Below, in pieces: positions 1 through 14,829 of a stretch of DNA of 64,000 bases; the first letter of the stretch is position 1; the number at the start of each line of letters is the position of its first letter. The notes beneath the pieces are model-generated. The model was not told the DNA's origin, made no database searches, and worked only from the letters and a program-made list of their open reading frames with translations. Origin of the DNA: Sclerodactyla briareus (Eukaryota > Echinodermata > Holothuroidea > Dendrochirotida > Sclerodactylidae); the NCBI GenBank assembly GCA_026419785.1, contig JAODTK010005599.1:124001-188000 (forward strand). The letters are read 5' to 3'. Made by a program: the position numbers and the translations under genes.

Positions 1-3000
1 TAACCAACAGTTCGACTGTCACCCAACCGTTCCCACAGCCAGTCAGGCTCCGTCACTACAACGCAATCGTAAAGGTCTGGGGTACTGCGGGCAATATGCT
101 GTAGGTGTAGGTCAGTTAACTGATTGAGGAACCGAATTTTTTATCCCTAACATGCACTCCAATACCTCTCCACTAATCATCTCTCCTCTTGCTGCCAGAA
201 ATCTCAACTATTGTAAATCCTGACAATGACACCATTAAAACAGACCATTGCAGACCTACAACCCAACATGTGGAACACTCGCTATATACCAGCCAACAGA
301 AACTAGGCGTGATGTTGTGACAGACAAATCATTAATCTCTTCCCCTGGACATGAATTCCATTGTGAAACTAGGCTCTCTTTACCTGGACCTACTGACAGA
401 TGAGATAAACACTATTGCTGCCTGCTCTCTGAGCTAGGGAGTAATGTAACAAATCTCTCTCACACAGAGCTGAGTGGAAATGGCCCTAGGGAAATTGGGG
501 TACTTTATTGAATTTAATTGCAATCTAATCACACCATGCAAAAACTCAGCCATAGCCAGTATGCATGTTTCAATCCCCACCGTTTCAATCTGACGCAACG
601 AACGGCTTAGAAGTTTCTGAGTGAATGTGACGAACAGAACGGACGAACGAACGAACTAACGACGAAACGAGGGCGGAGAACATGATGACTGGTAGCATTA
701 ATCAACCTTTATTACGATAAGGTGCGCACGGCTCAACCACCAAGCTCTTGGAGGGTAATATCGGCAAGAGGAAATTCGTTACGGTAAACCATGGAGGGAG
801 AATATCACCTCCCCGTTTTCCGTCCACGAAAAACTTGCCCGAGTACTGCATTCGGATCATAACATATTTTATCTATTCAAGTGTCTTTGATGGGGACTCG
901 AATAACTTCCAAACAACACACTATTATATACAGGGGAGGTGCTCTCGCTATTGCTAATACATCACACCGTACTATGGACAGTAACAGAAAAAAAAAACTC
1001 CGCTAGCCTTGTCTAGCCTTCCAGTGAATATTTGAATTGAACTTGACATAGTACCCGACGTCTTTATTTGACTGGAGAGGCCTCGAATGACAGATCAAGC
1101 CTCCAGCCCGGATGCCCATCATCATCAATAATCAAATAATCCTGGAACGGCATTTAATCGTGAATGTTCTATATAAGAAATATGATCACGGGCGGTCATT
1201 TCCTACTTTGCGCACGTTCCCACAATTTTGAAGTGAATTTCAAAATAGAGCAGATTTTAGTATCATGAATTATTAGGAGAAAATTAAAACATGTAAAAAC
1301 TCTGGTATTCTTCGTACTTTTCCACATCTGGTCGGTTTTCAAAATAGCGAATCAAGTTCTTCATCAATGTGACTGGGTGTAACAGTCTTAACGATAAACG
1401 ATTACATGCGAGAGTCAAGAATCGAAATCAAACTACGATATGACATCGTTGTAGTAATGTGATCGGTGCTTAATGGAGCATATGCTTTTCCCCTAACTTT
1501 GACTGGTATCGAACGAGTTATGCTAAAATTACACCTACCTGTAACATACAATTATTTATATACGTGGTTCATTATATTTGTGAAACTCTTGTGACTTTGT
1601 CAATTCAAAATCAAAACGAAAGCAATAAATTCCCACCGAGTGCACTTCTGTTGGTTATTCACCAACTGTCATATTTTTTCAAGAAAATCATGAATACAGA
1701 ATTACATAGTATAGTATATACTATATAGGGTAGATTATTATAGCCTACTGGTATCAATTGGTGACCTAGAAACCTTTTATGAGATGCTTGGGCAATGGAG
1801 GTAGGTATAAGCACAACTGACCGAAACTAGGGTTAAGTTATCAGGTTACAGGTACAAAGTTATCTGAATGGAGGACATTGGTCTGTTCTTTCACATCGCT
1901 CATGTAACAGGAAAGAAAAACATCAAGTATAGACTGGTAGAACACCACGAAGAAGTATCTCAAGAGCTGATGTTTGAGGCTCAACAGGCAGCTACTCCCC
2001 AATTGACAACAGAAATATTACGATAACAGATCATTCCTGACAGAAGCGATTTTCGTCTGGTAGCAACCGTCCGGAAACGACGACGACGTTTGCATGACGT
2101 CACCACGAAAAGCCGTTTCAGTGCATTCTGAACAGATTTGATATATCGTTCATAAAATATGGCAATACAATATTATTTCGGTATACCGTGGAATGGTTTG
2201 TTCTCCGTGACGTCACACAAATGGCACTGTCCATTTTCCGCCAGGTAAGTGTTGCGAGACGAAATTGCTCTTCACCCTTTGAGATTCCCGATTTTTTTTC
2301 ATATATTATTTTTACTTCCTTGGTTGGGTAGACATGGGCCCATGGAGAAATCGCATACTTTAACTAAAATTTTTTTTTCGCCCATCTCAACAACGATCCT
2401 ATTCTATATTCCATCATACAGCTCATTGAAACCAAATAGCTGAATTGCAAGTGAGATACTTTGTGAAAAGTAGACATGGCCAATGGGGGGGATATCACAT
2501 ATTTAAACTCTTTTTTTTTCGTCCATCTCAACTTTCGGGATCTCACCCCTTCCCCTTCCAGAGTAGAATCACGCTGAACAATACAATCCTATTCTATATT
2601 CCCATCATAGAGCTCATGCAAACGAAATAACAGGATTGCAAGTGAGATACTCTCAAACATAGCGCGTGTGACGACTTCGTTCACTGTATATATAATTATC
2701 CAACCGAATAACCAAATGAATGTTGTCTAAATACGCTAGTTCCGCAAAAGGTAACTTTTTCTCGTCTTTCGGGCATTAGTTCTCTACAGTACCGGCGCGT
2801 CTGTCTATTAACCGATAACGCGCCCAGTATGCTTTCCCTATAATAGTAATCGTTTCTTTCCGCCGCTTCTGCGTGGACTGTGGTTAATAAACAACAGAAT
2901 CATTTCATGGATAGAAATGTCTCGAATCTCGAATGCTTTCAAAAGTAGACAGATGAAATGTTGTGATTTGTTGATGTACGTAATGAAATACAGGCTATAA

Positions 3001-6000
3001 CATGGTTAAATAGAGACACAATCTGTGTTTGCATCATCGTAGCCTGATTGTACATAGTCGTATAGCTGGCACCCACGCATGTAACGTCGCCCTAACTGTG
3101 GCCAGAGAATCCGTCTCTCTGTTAGCAGACAAACTCAAATGCCCAGTGAATCGATGAGGAAAATAGTCCATGTAATTCTTTCTTGGTGCTACGACGTTAA
3201 CGCCACATCGGTATATACATGGTTATTAGCTTTACTCATTACTAGTTTATTTAAATAATTTGTTCGGAATATATCTTCACCTCTGAAAAACATGTACAGC
3301 TCATTCAGAAACTTCCATTTTATTTTTGCTCCAGAGAATCCGACTTACTTGCCCCATATCGAATCCGACCAAGGACATAATGAAATCCGAGCCTAGTTCA
3401 AACAGTTGCATGAACGCTGAATTTGAGATATTGTGTTCACAAATATTGTGTCTCGGTTGTGACATACATCCTGTTGCCACCCACCGTAATGATAGTCATA
3501 CACTGGGAATCCAACACTCTCCATATACCTCGCTAGTGCCAGAAATTAGGAAATATGACGCTCCGCCTAGGATTGGGGATCAGTAATTACGCTCGGGCGA
3601 TGAAGAAAAAAATGCTACCTAAGTTCACTATGACTGAGCTGAAGTCAACCGTGCCGTCGGTATGAAGTATGATTTATTCAGATTTTATGAAGTTGTCGTT
3701 ATATTTGAGGGCAATAAATTTTCAGACCAAGCCTACTTTCTATCCGACTGTGTATCAGTTACTTCACGAGTCATCAATTTTGTGAGGGGCAGAAATATAA
3801 ACACAAAAAAATTATGGGCATACATACATCTCACGATGGATGTGTATTTTGTGAACGTAGCATGAATACGTCGACATACCGGTAGATATGAGTTTATAGA
3901 ATTGAATTTCATAACAGCTAACAGAAGAAATAAACGACCGTCGGGCGTATATAACTTGCGGACACGTAACAGTATGATATGGAATTGTTGGGATAAACTA
4001 AATAATTTGCATGAGGATATAGGATACTGTGATAGCGCTCAACAATAAATCAAATAGTGAACTGTCGGTCGATAGATAAATAGTTTCATCTATATTTTGC
4101 AATATTTACGTGAAATGCATACGTCCGTTGAAACATCTGAATCTGTTAGTCACTGCGAGAATAGTACTTTCAAGGGGGAGGAAACCATCAAATTGACAAC
4201 AGCGACTACTACTTCACGACGCTCCTAAATTGCATTGAGCTTCTAGTTGTCTACCCCACCCCGAAAAGCCATTCGTGCAAATTTTACGGATAATTTTTGC
4301 TGTAATGTGAATGTATGCCTACCCTTTACACCTGAAATGGATAAGAGAACACCTCAATTTACAACGTTGACGACCGCTCTGCTGTGAAATGAAACCCATA
4401 GGCTTTCGGCTTTAGCATTCTGTTATACAAAACCTCCTACGGGTTAGTTGTGTAGGTAACGCCTACCAGTAATTTATCTTATCACGATACTACCAAAATC
4501 TGAGGATCGCCGTTCCGTTTGTTGGAAGAACATCTACCGCAGTACAGCTTCTCGGCACGAATGATGGATAATCTCTCCACTCATCTAAACCCTGACAGCT
4601 TAAATCTGGCGAAATGGATCAATCAAGAGTCATTAATGGCGTTTTAACAAGCCGGATGGAAATAGAAGCAATATCGCGGGATCTGAGATGTGAAGTCATC
4701 AGACTTAGATGTTCATGTACGAGTGCATTGGACAGGTAGTGTACAGTGTACAGTGTCGCTAACGTACAGTGCAGTAATTGTAGGCTGTTCGAGAATTTCG
4801 ACTATTGGTTCAAACTAACGGATGTATTGTTTGCTATAAAGTCGTACAACCTAAATGCGATTACGCATTTCTCGGGTATTCTCACTCACTGTAGAAGTCG
4901 TCGGGGGGACTATGAGGTTTTCTCGGGTCTTCTACATTCGGGTCAAATTTCGAGCATTCTTGGCCCAAATTTCGTTGTTTTTGACCTCATTCCTTGAGAG
5001 AGGTCTTCTCCCCTCCTCTTCTTGCACATTCTGCCTATATAGACATAATACCAGGCGCTCGTACTGTGAGATTATTGAATGCATACCGTAATAGAGGATC
5101 ACTATTCGCTTAACACAACTGCGCTACTAGCCAACAACCCGGTAACCCAAACATCTAAAACTTATTCGACCAACTACTCAAATCTCAAAAACCAACCCAC
5201 GCTGTCGCTCGTATATCTGCCCAGTACCTGATCACGTGAGCAGTTACACTACATTAATAAAAAATAAATGATTCATGAGAAGGCACGCAACAATACCATA
5301 ACATGGATCGCTATACCGTAAATTGGGCGTCGGAATCGCAGAATGAATTAGACAGTAATACCCGGGCCGATGACAATCAGCACATGTTGAACATCGCATT
5401 ATTAACTATAAAGATTTGTATTGACATGCGACATATAGCTATTGTGTAAAGCTTTATCCATCTCTAGCTCTAGACCGTCCTATATAATATCATGTAGAAT
5501 ATCCTACCGTCCCTGCAATCTCCCACCCTCACTCTGTCATCCGTATTACGATTTGGTTTAAGCCACCTCCCTACGTAAAACATACGATAACAGGTATCGA
5601 GCGCCAATATCTACATGTTGGTGGCTTATCATGTATAATAGCCCACGCAATTGTTATAGCCACGGCTAAATCACATCCTAATTTAGATACTTAGAGGATC
5701 GGTGATGTCATTTGATGTAATCTCGAAGGATCGTAAAGCAATCTGAATTCAAAGTCGAAGCCAATACTGTATATTGTATATATCTGTATATGTACGAATT
5801 AATATATATCTCGGAATCCGGTATTTGATTCAGGCTCTGTTTGTTTCAAATATTGAATAATCGGAAAGCTTTTTGCAGCTGTAAACATCGAGACCGAACC
5901 CTCTGGGCATTGCCTGTCTCATCATATACACGGATCTATCTATTATGTATATATTAGGCATGTCGAGACTACTTAGCAAATACGTTTCCATGAAAACGAA

Positions 6001-6040
6001 CCTAATGGCCGTGACTCCTCTTAAACTTCATATCAAATAT
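1..6040 (+). repeat. Large ~7-kb repeat family, copy R1 (cut by the left window edge)
   Basis: This block aligns over its whole length, with frequent one-base gaps, to parts of 19,795-35,880. Matching anchors are 1-700 with 19,800-20,480, 1,320-2,500 with 22,380-23,540, 2,545-4,150 with three later blocks, and 4,150-6,040 with 30,590-35,880. It is the uninterrupted version: the insertions present in R3 are missing here, so R1 serves as the empty-site reference. I find no long open frame, no reverse transcriptase or transposase motif and no long terminal repeats. The piece that comes first in the full repeat (as at 18,770-19,790) lies beyond the left edge. The family is unknown to me. It could be a decayed non-autonomous transposon or a segmental duplication. 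Confidence 0.8.
748..957 (+). other. Small open frame shared by R1 and R3, no recognisable function
   Basis: A 69-codon frame lies inside repeat R1, and a clearly related 67-codon frame occupies 20,534-20,737 in R3. Both begin with the same residues (MEGNIGKRKF) and share a central stretch around LPEYCIRIIT. Conservation of a frame between two copies is weak support for coding, because the nucleotide similarity of the copies alone would preserve it. The two C-termini differ through indels. No domain is recognised, and the opposite strand is also open in R3 (20,416-20,646). I regard this as a repeat-borne frame rather than a gene. Confidence 0.12.
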
Positions 6041-6919
6041 CATCAAATATTTCAGTTGCCTTCATAGCCTATCCTCAACTAATACTTCAATTCACATCAC
6101 TAGTCCATTTCTTTCTACATGAAGAATTCACTTACTCAAGACGACTATAACCCCATAATTGTATATTCATATATCTGCCAAAGTTTCGCTCAATTACAAT
6201 ACCACCACGTGTAATGATTTATTTCGTTCACTCGACTGTCATGAACCACACTGGTGTTAGGTCCCACGATATGAGCATAGATATAAATTGCGAGTGTACG
6301 TTACTCTTCTCGTCATTCATGCTGTGAGACGTTCATTTAGTATTGGTTCCACTTAGTATTGGTTCTGTAATTTCATTCACTCTCTCCCATGGTTCGGATC
6401 ACAGCTCGACCATGGCTACTGAGAAGAGCAACGGATGTGACGTGCCGATGGACACGGCCAAAGATGGCGCCACTATATACCGTGCTGCGATGGCTCTCAG
6501 AGTTTCCCCTCCCACGACCTCAGGCTTTTGACCTAACGCTAGTAGTAATAGTCTAGAGTTATCCTCTTCATGTTTGCAACCGCAATACCTAATCCGTAAT
6601 ACTATTTGCTTTCGGCTATATTGTGATTACAAGCTTTTTGCCGTTTGGGTTTTTCCCTCTCTCGGCCTTGGAGTAAGTTTCCTCAGGATCAATCGGGATA
6701 ATCGTCTGGTTAAATTAAATGCAACCCACATACCGAATTGTGAATATGCATGCATTCGACAGAATTCGTGCTGAAAGGTTCCTATTAGTACCCCCACGAA
6801 CCTGAATAACCTTGGCGTAGCGCATAAACTTGGGGCATGCTTCCGTCCGTTAGATATCGTTGCAGACCAGCAGTAACAAGCATAGTGTCTCTCTCATACA
6901 CCCTCTCACAAACGCCCTT
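6041..6919. other. Gap between R1 and R2 with no supported gene
   Basis: This sequence has no detectable counterpart in R3, so it appears to lie between two repeat copies. A short imperfect duplication, with the phrase 'tagtattggttc' appearing twice, is visible at 6,337-6,367. The open frames present (6,343-6,531 and 6,574-6,774) have no recognisable domains. Nothing else stands out. Confidence 0.5.
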
Positions 6920-8715
6920 CACAGAAAATCGATTTAACTTCATGTAATGTATGGTTTCTGCTCCAAACCATGGACAAACACTACAGACAACTTGAAACCA
7001 CGCCATACATACAAAGTACCATCGCATCCTACAATAACCGATAACGACTACCCAGATTAGGCTACTTCATCACTTTCACTATAACAATTTCACCCTATAA
7101 AATATTTGGACGGATCGCAATGAAGTTTCAAGCGTCAATATCGAGCTCGACTAGTAAACCAGAGTTCATCCCCTAGTTCGTTTAAGGGTATAACCCTCAT
7201 AATGCGTCCCTGGGTTTGTTTTACCTATGTGAGATATGTATTTGTTACAAACGGCGGAATCACACCGTCGAAAAACTTACGTTTGTAATTCGAAAGTAAA
7301 ATAATAGACACACTCAAGTAGGGTGATTTTTTTGCCCTCTCAATAATATAAAAATATCACTATAAATAATGGTGGAAATTACTTTCAGGCAGCGTTAAAT
7401 ATTTCCTGCCGTTTGCCGTTATTATGTTAAGTGAAGAATGTTGACTTTACAGCATTTATTACGTGTTTTTTGCAGAGGAATCTACTATTCGTTAAGTCAT
7501 ATAAACACGTTATATTAGTGGTCTAGGGTGTTTTCTTGTATAGGGCGAACCTCCAGCATAGTCAACACAAATTCGGCGTTATCGAGTGTTTTGCTTCACA
7601 TTAGATGATATGATCCATGAGCAGCCTCTAATAAAAGTATGCAAATCGCAAAACTATTAACATCGGAGCTTTAGCCGCGATTCGCCCACACTGGCTGAAT
7701 CGCGTGCATACGTGCTATACTGAAAACTATACGAGAGAGGCGGGCCCCACGTTACTGGGCCAACCACAGAACAACTACTAAATCCAAATTCGCACTGCAC
7801 CATCTTCAAATATTCTCCTAATTTTTTTTATACCACCTCATCTGGGGATATTATGTTAATTTGGATAGAAATATGAAAATAAGTTAGATCTGTATATAGC
7901 CCGCCAAATACAGTTTTTAGAGTGCGGATCAACTTAACACCATGTACAGGTTTGGACTGTCCCCAACTTTTCCCACACCATTCAGGGCTCTTTCACTAAC
8001 ACGCGGCATTTAAAGTCTGGTAGCTGCGGCAAATATGCGTAGGTGTAGGATCCGTAAACTAGTTGAGGAACCGATTTTTTGTTGTCCCTAACATTGCACT
8101 CCAATACCTCGCCACACTTCTCCAATACCTCTCCACTAATCATCTCTCCTCTTGCTGCCGAGAAGCTCAATTATGGTAAATCCTGAGACAATGACACGAT
8201 TGGAACAGACCATTGCAGACTAAAACAAAACCAACATGTGGAAACCCTCTCTTTCTGGGGTACCATCCAACAGAAACTAGAGCGTGGATCGTTACAGACA
8301 ATCATCTTTCCCCTGGACAATAATTTTTATCGTGAAACTATGCTCGCCTTTACCTGAACCTGCTGACAGATGAGATAAACACTATTGGCTTGCTCCTGCT
8401 CTGCGGAAGCTAGGGGTAATGTTAACCAATCTCTCTCACAGAGATCTGATGTGAATGGCCCTAGGAAATGGGGTATTAATTGAATTCAAATTTAAGATCT
8501 AGCAATCAAAAACTATGTCAACAGAAAATGTTATCTCAGCCTAGCCAGGAAATGTTTCCAATCCACTCACCAGTTTCAAACCTGATCGCATGAACGGCTT
8601 TAGAAGTTATGAAGTGAATGTGACGACCGAACGGAACAACGAACGAACGAACTAACGAAGGAACGATCGGACGGTGGGCGGAAGAGACTGATGACTGTGT
8701 AGAGCTGCTCTCCCC
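6920..8715 (+). repeat. Large ~7-kb repeat family, copy R2 (5' quarter only)
   Basis: Positions 6,920-7,940 align to 18,770-19,790, and 7,940-8,715 align both to 1-700 and to 19,795-20,480. This shows the order of the full repeat: the 6,920-7,940 module precedes the module seen at the left window edge. Similarity stops near 8,715, just after the string 'tgtagagctgct'. The inverted fragment at 37,000-37,700 stops at the same string, so this may be a true subelement boundary. No coding potential is seen. Confidence 0.78.
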
Positions 8716-8975
8716 GCAGCTAAAAGTAATCTATTTCACATATAATCAGGACCCTGCCTTATAAGTCTCAAGCCGTCTTCTCTTCGATCGAGTTAATCCT
8801 TCTGTGGTCACGCACTGACGAAGGGGACCGTAATTTGTCAACGTCTCTGGGCATCCAAAACATATCGGCTGTTTTACACTCAACATTTTTCCTAGCTTTC
8901 AATCGCTCTTTCGCATCTCATTCGAGATCCAGCCATCATTTACGTACATTGTTGTTTTACAGTTTTTGCCTCTTG

Positions 8976-9131
8976 CATATATATATCTTATATCGAATAT
9001 ATCTATATATTATATATATATGATTATATTATATATATATATATAATATATATATATCTCATATATATATATTATATTATACTATATATATATATAATAT
9101 ATATATATATTATATATATATATATATTATT
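8976..9131. repeat. (TA)n-rich microsatellite
   Basis: A run of about 155 bases is almost entirely alternating T and A, with occasional C or G interruptions. It starts soon after the end of repeat fragment R2. It is self-complementary and could extrude as a cruciform. Its length is likely to be polymorphic or unreliable in the assembly. Confidence 0.95.
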
Positions 9132-12100
9132 CTCATAATTCGCCCAAACCAAGAATCTCCGGATCTGATGTCGTCCCTTGTCTACCATGTGAAAATGCTC
9201 TTCAAGACATTCTTGACCTGTTTTTCGGGAATTGTGGGAGAATTCTTCTAGTGCGTTTGTTTTTTCTTCTTGGGTTGTGTGCTGTTCCAGGTCATCACAT
9301 CACGAGGACTCCAGTTTTTTCTGACGCAGGGAGGCTATTCCTAAATTTACTCTTTAATCACCCTTTGCGAGAATAAATATTTTCCGAATGTCTAATCGGG
9401 AACGTTCACCACAAAGCATTGAGACAATTGGCCCCTACGTATAAAGTGCATGGTAACATTGGAAAATTCGAAAAATATCGAAAGAAAGGTCATCGCATAT
9501 CGAAGCCATGGACAAATTTGAAAACTGAATAAAAACACCGAATTCGCCTTATACCGTCGAAGTAAGAACAAGACGCAATAATCTTTCCTCAAACGGTAAA
9601 ATCTGCAGACAGTAAACTAATCTCGTGCCCTATTTAGCATATTCTCAATTAGCAACTTTCTCGAAATAAGGAGTCACACTTGCACGGGATACTCCATGTG
9701 AGGTCTGACCAACTACAAGCTTATTAATTGACAGTCGCTGTCAATAAGCGATGTTAATGTAACACTGGAAGGCCAATTGGATAAAAGTACAACATTAACC
9801 AAAACGCACTTATACAACAAATATATGGCGCTGTCTGAAACACTTACAGCAGGAAAATGACAAAAATTGGAATCGGCACATTTTCTTAATTCCTCCTCAA
9901 AAAAATAGTCATTTTGAGAGAGACCTTGTAGCTTCTCAAGACTTGCAGTGTATGTTACATTTTCGCGTTGAAAAGAACAACTAATTCTATATTTGTTTTG
10001 AATAAGTAATGATGTCAAGATAGCATCAGTATCGACTCAACATGGTACATAGTCGGGCTGTGCAATTGAATCACATTTGTCTGAATGATTTATGGCATGA
10101 GCATACAGTAGTTTACAGTGGAGTTCACGTAAATCACTATAATTTCGGCAATAAACTGCTGTATAATCAAAAGGGTAACCTTTTACTCTATAATTCGTTT
10201 ATGTATGGCGTTTTTTACTGGCAACTCAATTTGCGTGAATTACTGGCAATTCTTTTTGGCGATCTACAGTAAAAACTGTTCACATCAAATACAGGAAATC
10301 GTCATAGGAATACTCCAGCAACACAGACACCGAAATACTATGCCTGACGCCCATGTCGCAGTACAAGCCAGTGAGGCACATGTCGCAAGTACTCCGTGAC
10401 GCACTGTTGCAGAACAGCCATTGACGCAAATGCGCAAACTTCTGTAATAAGACCCCATGTTATGTAATAAAAAGATTTATTGATCACTGAGAATCAGATC
10501 AATGTTCGTTTCCCCCATATCTTGACCATGTCTGACCTAAAGTTGTGAGAATGGGAATTCAACGTAAAACGGTAACTCATGTTGAGATGCGACATGAACA
10601 CTGTTATCACTAGTAATATGGCAATTAAGAAGTGTTTCGCAATCTAAATAGATATGTTCACACAGATCCTCGAGAGCCGCACAGTGCGTACCCACGGGGG
10701 TTGTGAGGTTGGGGTCAGTTACCCTCCCCCCCCCTTGACCCAAGTGATAAATACCTTTTTAACACAAAACTGTTTTTTGCAGTTCCGTAGAAATTTTTGC
10801 CACTGTTATTTATCAAATATTGGCAGACATGTGTCGTGGGGCCCATAAATTGTACGTATCGCCAATAGGGAGGGTGAGGCTTATAAATGATGGCGCACTT
10901 TCTTCGGGTTCCGACTCACCCCCCCCCCCCACCCAAGACACATCTCTCGATACGCGCCTGGTGCTGCATGTAGTATTGATATTGTTCGGTTGCTTGCCCG
11001 GGACTGAAAGGCGCCCTATAATACACCAGACATTCATCATATCGTGATTCCGAGTGAGTTTTTAACCTCTACGCAAATGTGCAATTCTGCAAGCGCCGCT
11101 TCACGATAACAATTGAGTTATGCAGGTCACGTACTAGCTGGTTACTGGACAGTTAATGCGCACGCCTTTGCTAGCCCCCTGCATCATTTTTTGCATGTTT
11201 TCGTCTATTTTACATTCACACGGTAAGTCGTAGACAATCCCTGTTGAGTTAAGCACACCCCGAAGGGGCATTTTCGATGCCTTGACGTATTTACATGATC
11301 TCATCATGAGACTGAAACCATATAAGCGTTTGTGTAAGATAAGCTCTTCAAGAAATTGTCTTAGTCATTCCCTTTAGCAGTTAAAGAATTGCCTGTTGGA
11401 TGACACAAGTGGGGAGTCAAGAGTGACGGAGTATAGCCCCTACGTTTGGAACGCAATAGTTTAAATCACATAAAGGACAAAGAGTTGGACAGGTGCTAAC
11501 TAAACCTGAAGAGCGTGTCAATATATAACATAATCACTACACTGTTACGATCAGCCTAAAAGGCAATAGAGGGCATGAACGACTGGACCCACGTTGCAAA
11601 TCTATAGCTTTAATAAGGATAAAGTTGGCACGTCCCAACCACAATCAGCCTTTCTGCGCCAGCCCCGACACGCCCATGCACGACCTACTTAAGAGGTATT
11701 GTCTTGTCTTGTCTTGTCTGGTACGATGCAAACACCAACTAGGGTTTATCACTGCATAGGGGCATGTCTCCCTAAATACAACGCTCAACTGAGTGTGAGT
11801 GCGAGTTCGAGTAACTATGTAGCAGGGACAGGTAAGGTTGGCAACCCATCATTAAGAAGCCTGGAATGGTTCAGCGCGAAGCTCCATATTTGTTTGCCCC
11901 GGCAAGATCACCGTCGGTCACAGTTGTCGCAGGGCCCCTGCCATATCTTGCCTTGACCTACTTTTTCAGGAAGAAGGTGCCATGCCGACTCAATCTGTTT
12001 CCCATAATTCCATCAACGCTATTGGCTTTACATACCGGTCTGTTTGGGGAGTTACAGACTAGCCATCGCACACGACATCATCAGTGAATGTACTGAACTA

Positions 12101-12756
12101 TAGACATGTTATTGTTAATACCGACGTCTTCAGGTGGTCATTTTGGCCAGAACAATTCCATATGATGCATCTAGTCCTCACTATGTGCGAAATTAAGTAG
12201 TCATGGGTGTTTCTGTGATGGTGTAAATTCTTCATCGTCCAACTCTTCAACTCTGACTCTTCAATAAGCTTGTGCCTGTTTTGTGCTTCCCCTATGTCAG
12301 TGAAGAACCCTAGTTGGTGTTTGCATAGTGACCAGCCAAGACAAGAAAGACCCATATCAGGAGACCAGGAGGTAATTCACATCCAGCACATAAATACTCT
12401 GAGTTACGCCATCAGGAAACAGGTTACGTGGTTTGGGGGGGGGGGGGGTTGAGAGACTTACCACTAGTTTTTTTTTTTCTTCTCCTGCTGTTAAATTGTG
12501 CATTGCCCTTTCTGGAAGGTAATTCACTGTTTGCTGCCAGTTGCCAAAAGCTTGAAACCAATTTGTTTTTCCTGCCAAGTCAACCTACCAGCCTACTTAA
12601 GTTGCATTTTAATATTCGTTGTTTTCACTTCCAGTCAGTAGGCAAATATTCATATCGCTACCCATTTCATTAGTTCATTCATTGTCTTGCATGCATTTAT
12701 ATGTGTTCATTAATGTCTTCTGTGTACAGTGTCGTTTTGTTTATCTCTTCGAGCTC

Positions 12757-12757
<1 letters not shown>

Positions 12758-12808
<51 letters not shown>

Positions 12809-12820
12809 TTATCTATCTAT
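12758..12820. repeat. (ATCT)n tetranucleotide microsatellite
   Basis: About 63 bases of near-perfect TATC/ATCT tetranucleotide repeat with one TATT variant near the end. The open frames that cross it (12,619-12,822 and 12,701-13,024) are translations of this repeat, giving Leu-Ser-Ile-Tyr periodicity, and are not genes. Confidence 0.97.
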
Positions 12821-14829
12821 AATCATCTAAACTCGTGTACTACCACATGTCAGCTCCCAATATGGGTACCGATGAGTAAATGCGATGAAAACATTTCATA
12901 TCACCCCTATGCAAACTCGCCTTCATCTGCTAGCAACGAACTCTTAAAATGCATTGACTTTATATTCTTCACATTTTTAGCGCGGGCGACAATACTTTCA
13001 ACAATACTTTCGGTTCGGTCGTGAGTTAATTCGTTCAAGGGTCGATCACGCGACGAACCGCACGACATAACGATTTGTGGGGCACTCTCCTGTACTAGCT
13101 ATCGGGCAGTTTCCGCCATGTACCGTTAGAGGTTTTAATATGTGCTGTCCAAATGCTAGAGGAGTCCCTGATTCCAAGAGGCTCCGTTAATCCTGTACAC
13201 ATGTGGCTTTTCGATAATGGGTGGGGGGGGGGGGTTCAATCATTCTTGCCATTAGCCGACGCAACGATCAGAAACCGAGAGACGTGACCCTTTCCCTAAA
13301 TTGGCGCCAACAAACGTTGCCCGGGCGGGCAGACTGCAGACAGATAATGAAATTCAGGAGAAACAATTTGTTTTCTTGGAACGACATCACATGCCTATCG
13401 CCAGTTAGTAGGCTCCTGAATGCGCGTGTTTGGCTCAGGCTATGCCACAACTAACGGATTCTCTTACCTAATTGCATGCATGGTTTCCGGAGCCAACCGC
13501 AACATTCATTATAACCGAAATTCTCGCAACATAAGCAATTGTAACCAAGCTGCAATTCGGCGAACTGAAGTAGAAACGGTTCTGAAATATCCCTTTTTAT
13601 GAGCATGAATGTGATTAACTCCCAAATTTTGTGAATTTGTTTTTCTGTTCAGAGTCGTTTTTGAACACGACTCAGAATCCTCACCCAATCACACGATACG
13701 ACCAGTTGTACCATCGCGGTGTTTGCGGATGTATCGAGAGAACAATGGCCCTTTCAATCTCTGGTTACTTACATCAGTGGATTTCGAATTCCTTTCAGGT
13801 CAATGTAGAAGTTCAATCCGATTGAAAGTGTATAGTAAAACCACTGATAAAATCCCAACCAACACAGTGACCGGAAAAAACAAGTTCGAAATCGTGAAGT
13901 TCGTTTTACGTATTATGCCATATAGAGGTATTCCTGAGTGATTTGCCATAATTATCGTCTGCTCGAACAATGGACAGATTCCAATACTGACCTACTCTTT
14001 CTGTTTCGTGTGAAATCGAATCGTCATCCGTATTTTCGTCCACGTTTAGGTTTCGTCGCGGTACGAAGTCGTGGAATACCGCTCCACTATACAAAGAGTG
14101 GAATAATTGATTATATTCAAAATCGGACAGGTAGAGTAAAGCTATAAAGGTGTAACACCAACCTAATACAAGCCTTTCCGGCCAAGTTGAATGCATTAAA
14201 CATGTTCTTCGTTCTCGAAGCTCCTCGTTTTTGAAAAAGTTTGTTTTGATAAATGTCACTTATCCTTTCAACACAGAGATATATTATATGGTGTACAGAT
14301 GCCAAAACATTGTAAAGTTTGAACATAAACAGGTTGCAAAAACGTTGGAACTCAAAGCCTATTTGGAAAGTATGCAACTGGTGAATGACTGGTCGCTTCC
14401 TTATTAACTTTTAGGTCGTCAAGAATTTGCCATTTCGATTATGCTGCACAATGTTGCACATAGGCGATAGCAATTAACATACTTATCCGCGCAACATACA
14501 CGTAGGCCTACGCCTATTATGTTTGCTGGCTCTCAATCCGTCACCTCCATCCGTGTAATATATTGATAACTTGTCATATCTAGTATAAAAAATATTCGGG
14601 CTATTCGCCACCATCTATTGACCTAGCGAATCACAGAATGTAGGAAATAATTTGTCTACTACTACCATCATCATGAGCTAAGAACGAAGGTGTTGTATCT
14701 TATTGCCGAGCTATTGAGGGCAGCCATAGCGTAACACCATACGAAGTAGTAACACACGCTACAGAGGGGGCATGTTCTGGCTGTCTGTGTACCAGTTATT
14801 GTCAGCAGTGTAACACTTCTCAATAAACC

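Noticed and set aside
1..7940. A simple tandem array with a ~7.9-kb period
   Set aside because: The 6,041-6,919 segment has no counterpart in R3, and R2 is truncated and followed by 10 kb of unrelated DNA, so dispersed or nested copies fit better than a regular array.
12619..13024. Two open frames with Leu-Ser-Ile-Tyr repeats
   Set aside because: They are translations of the (ATCT)n microsatellite.
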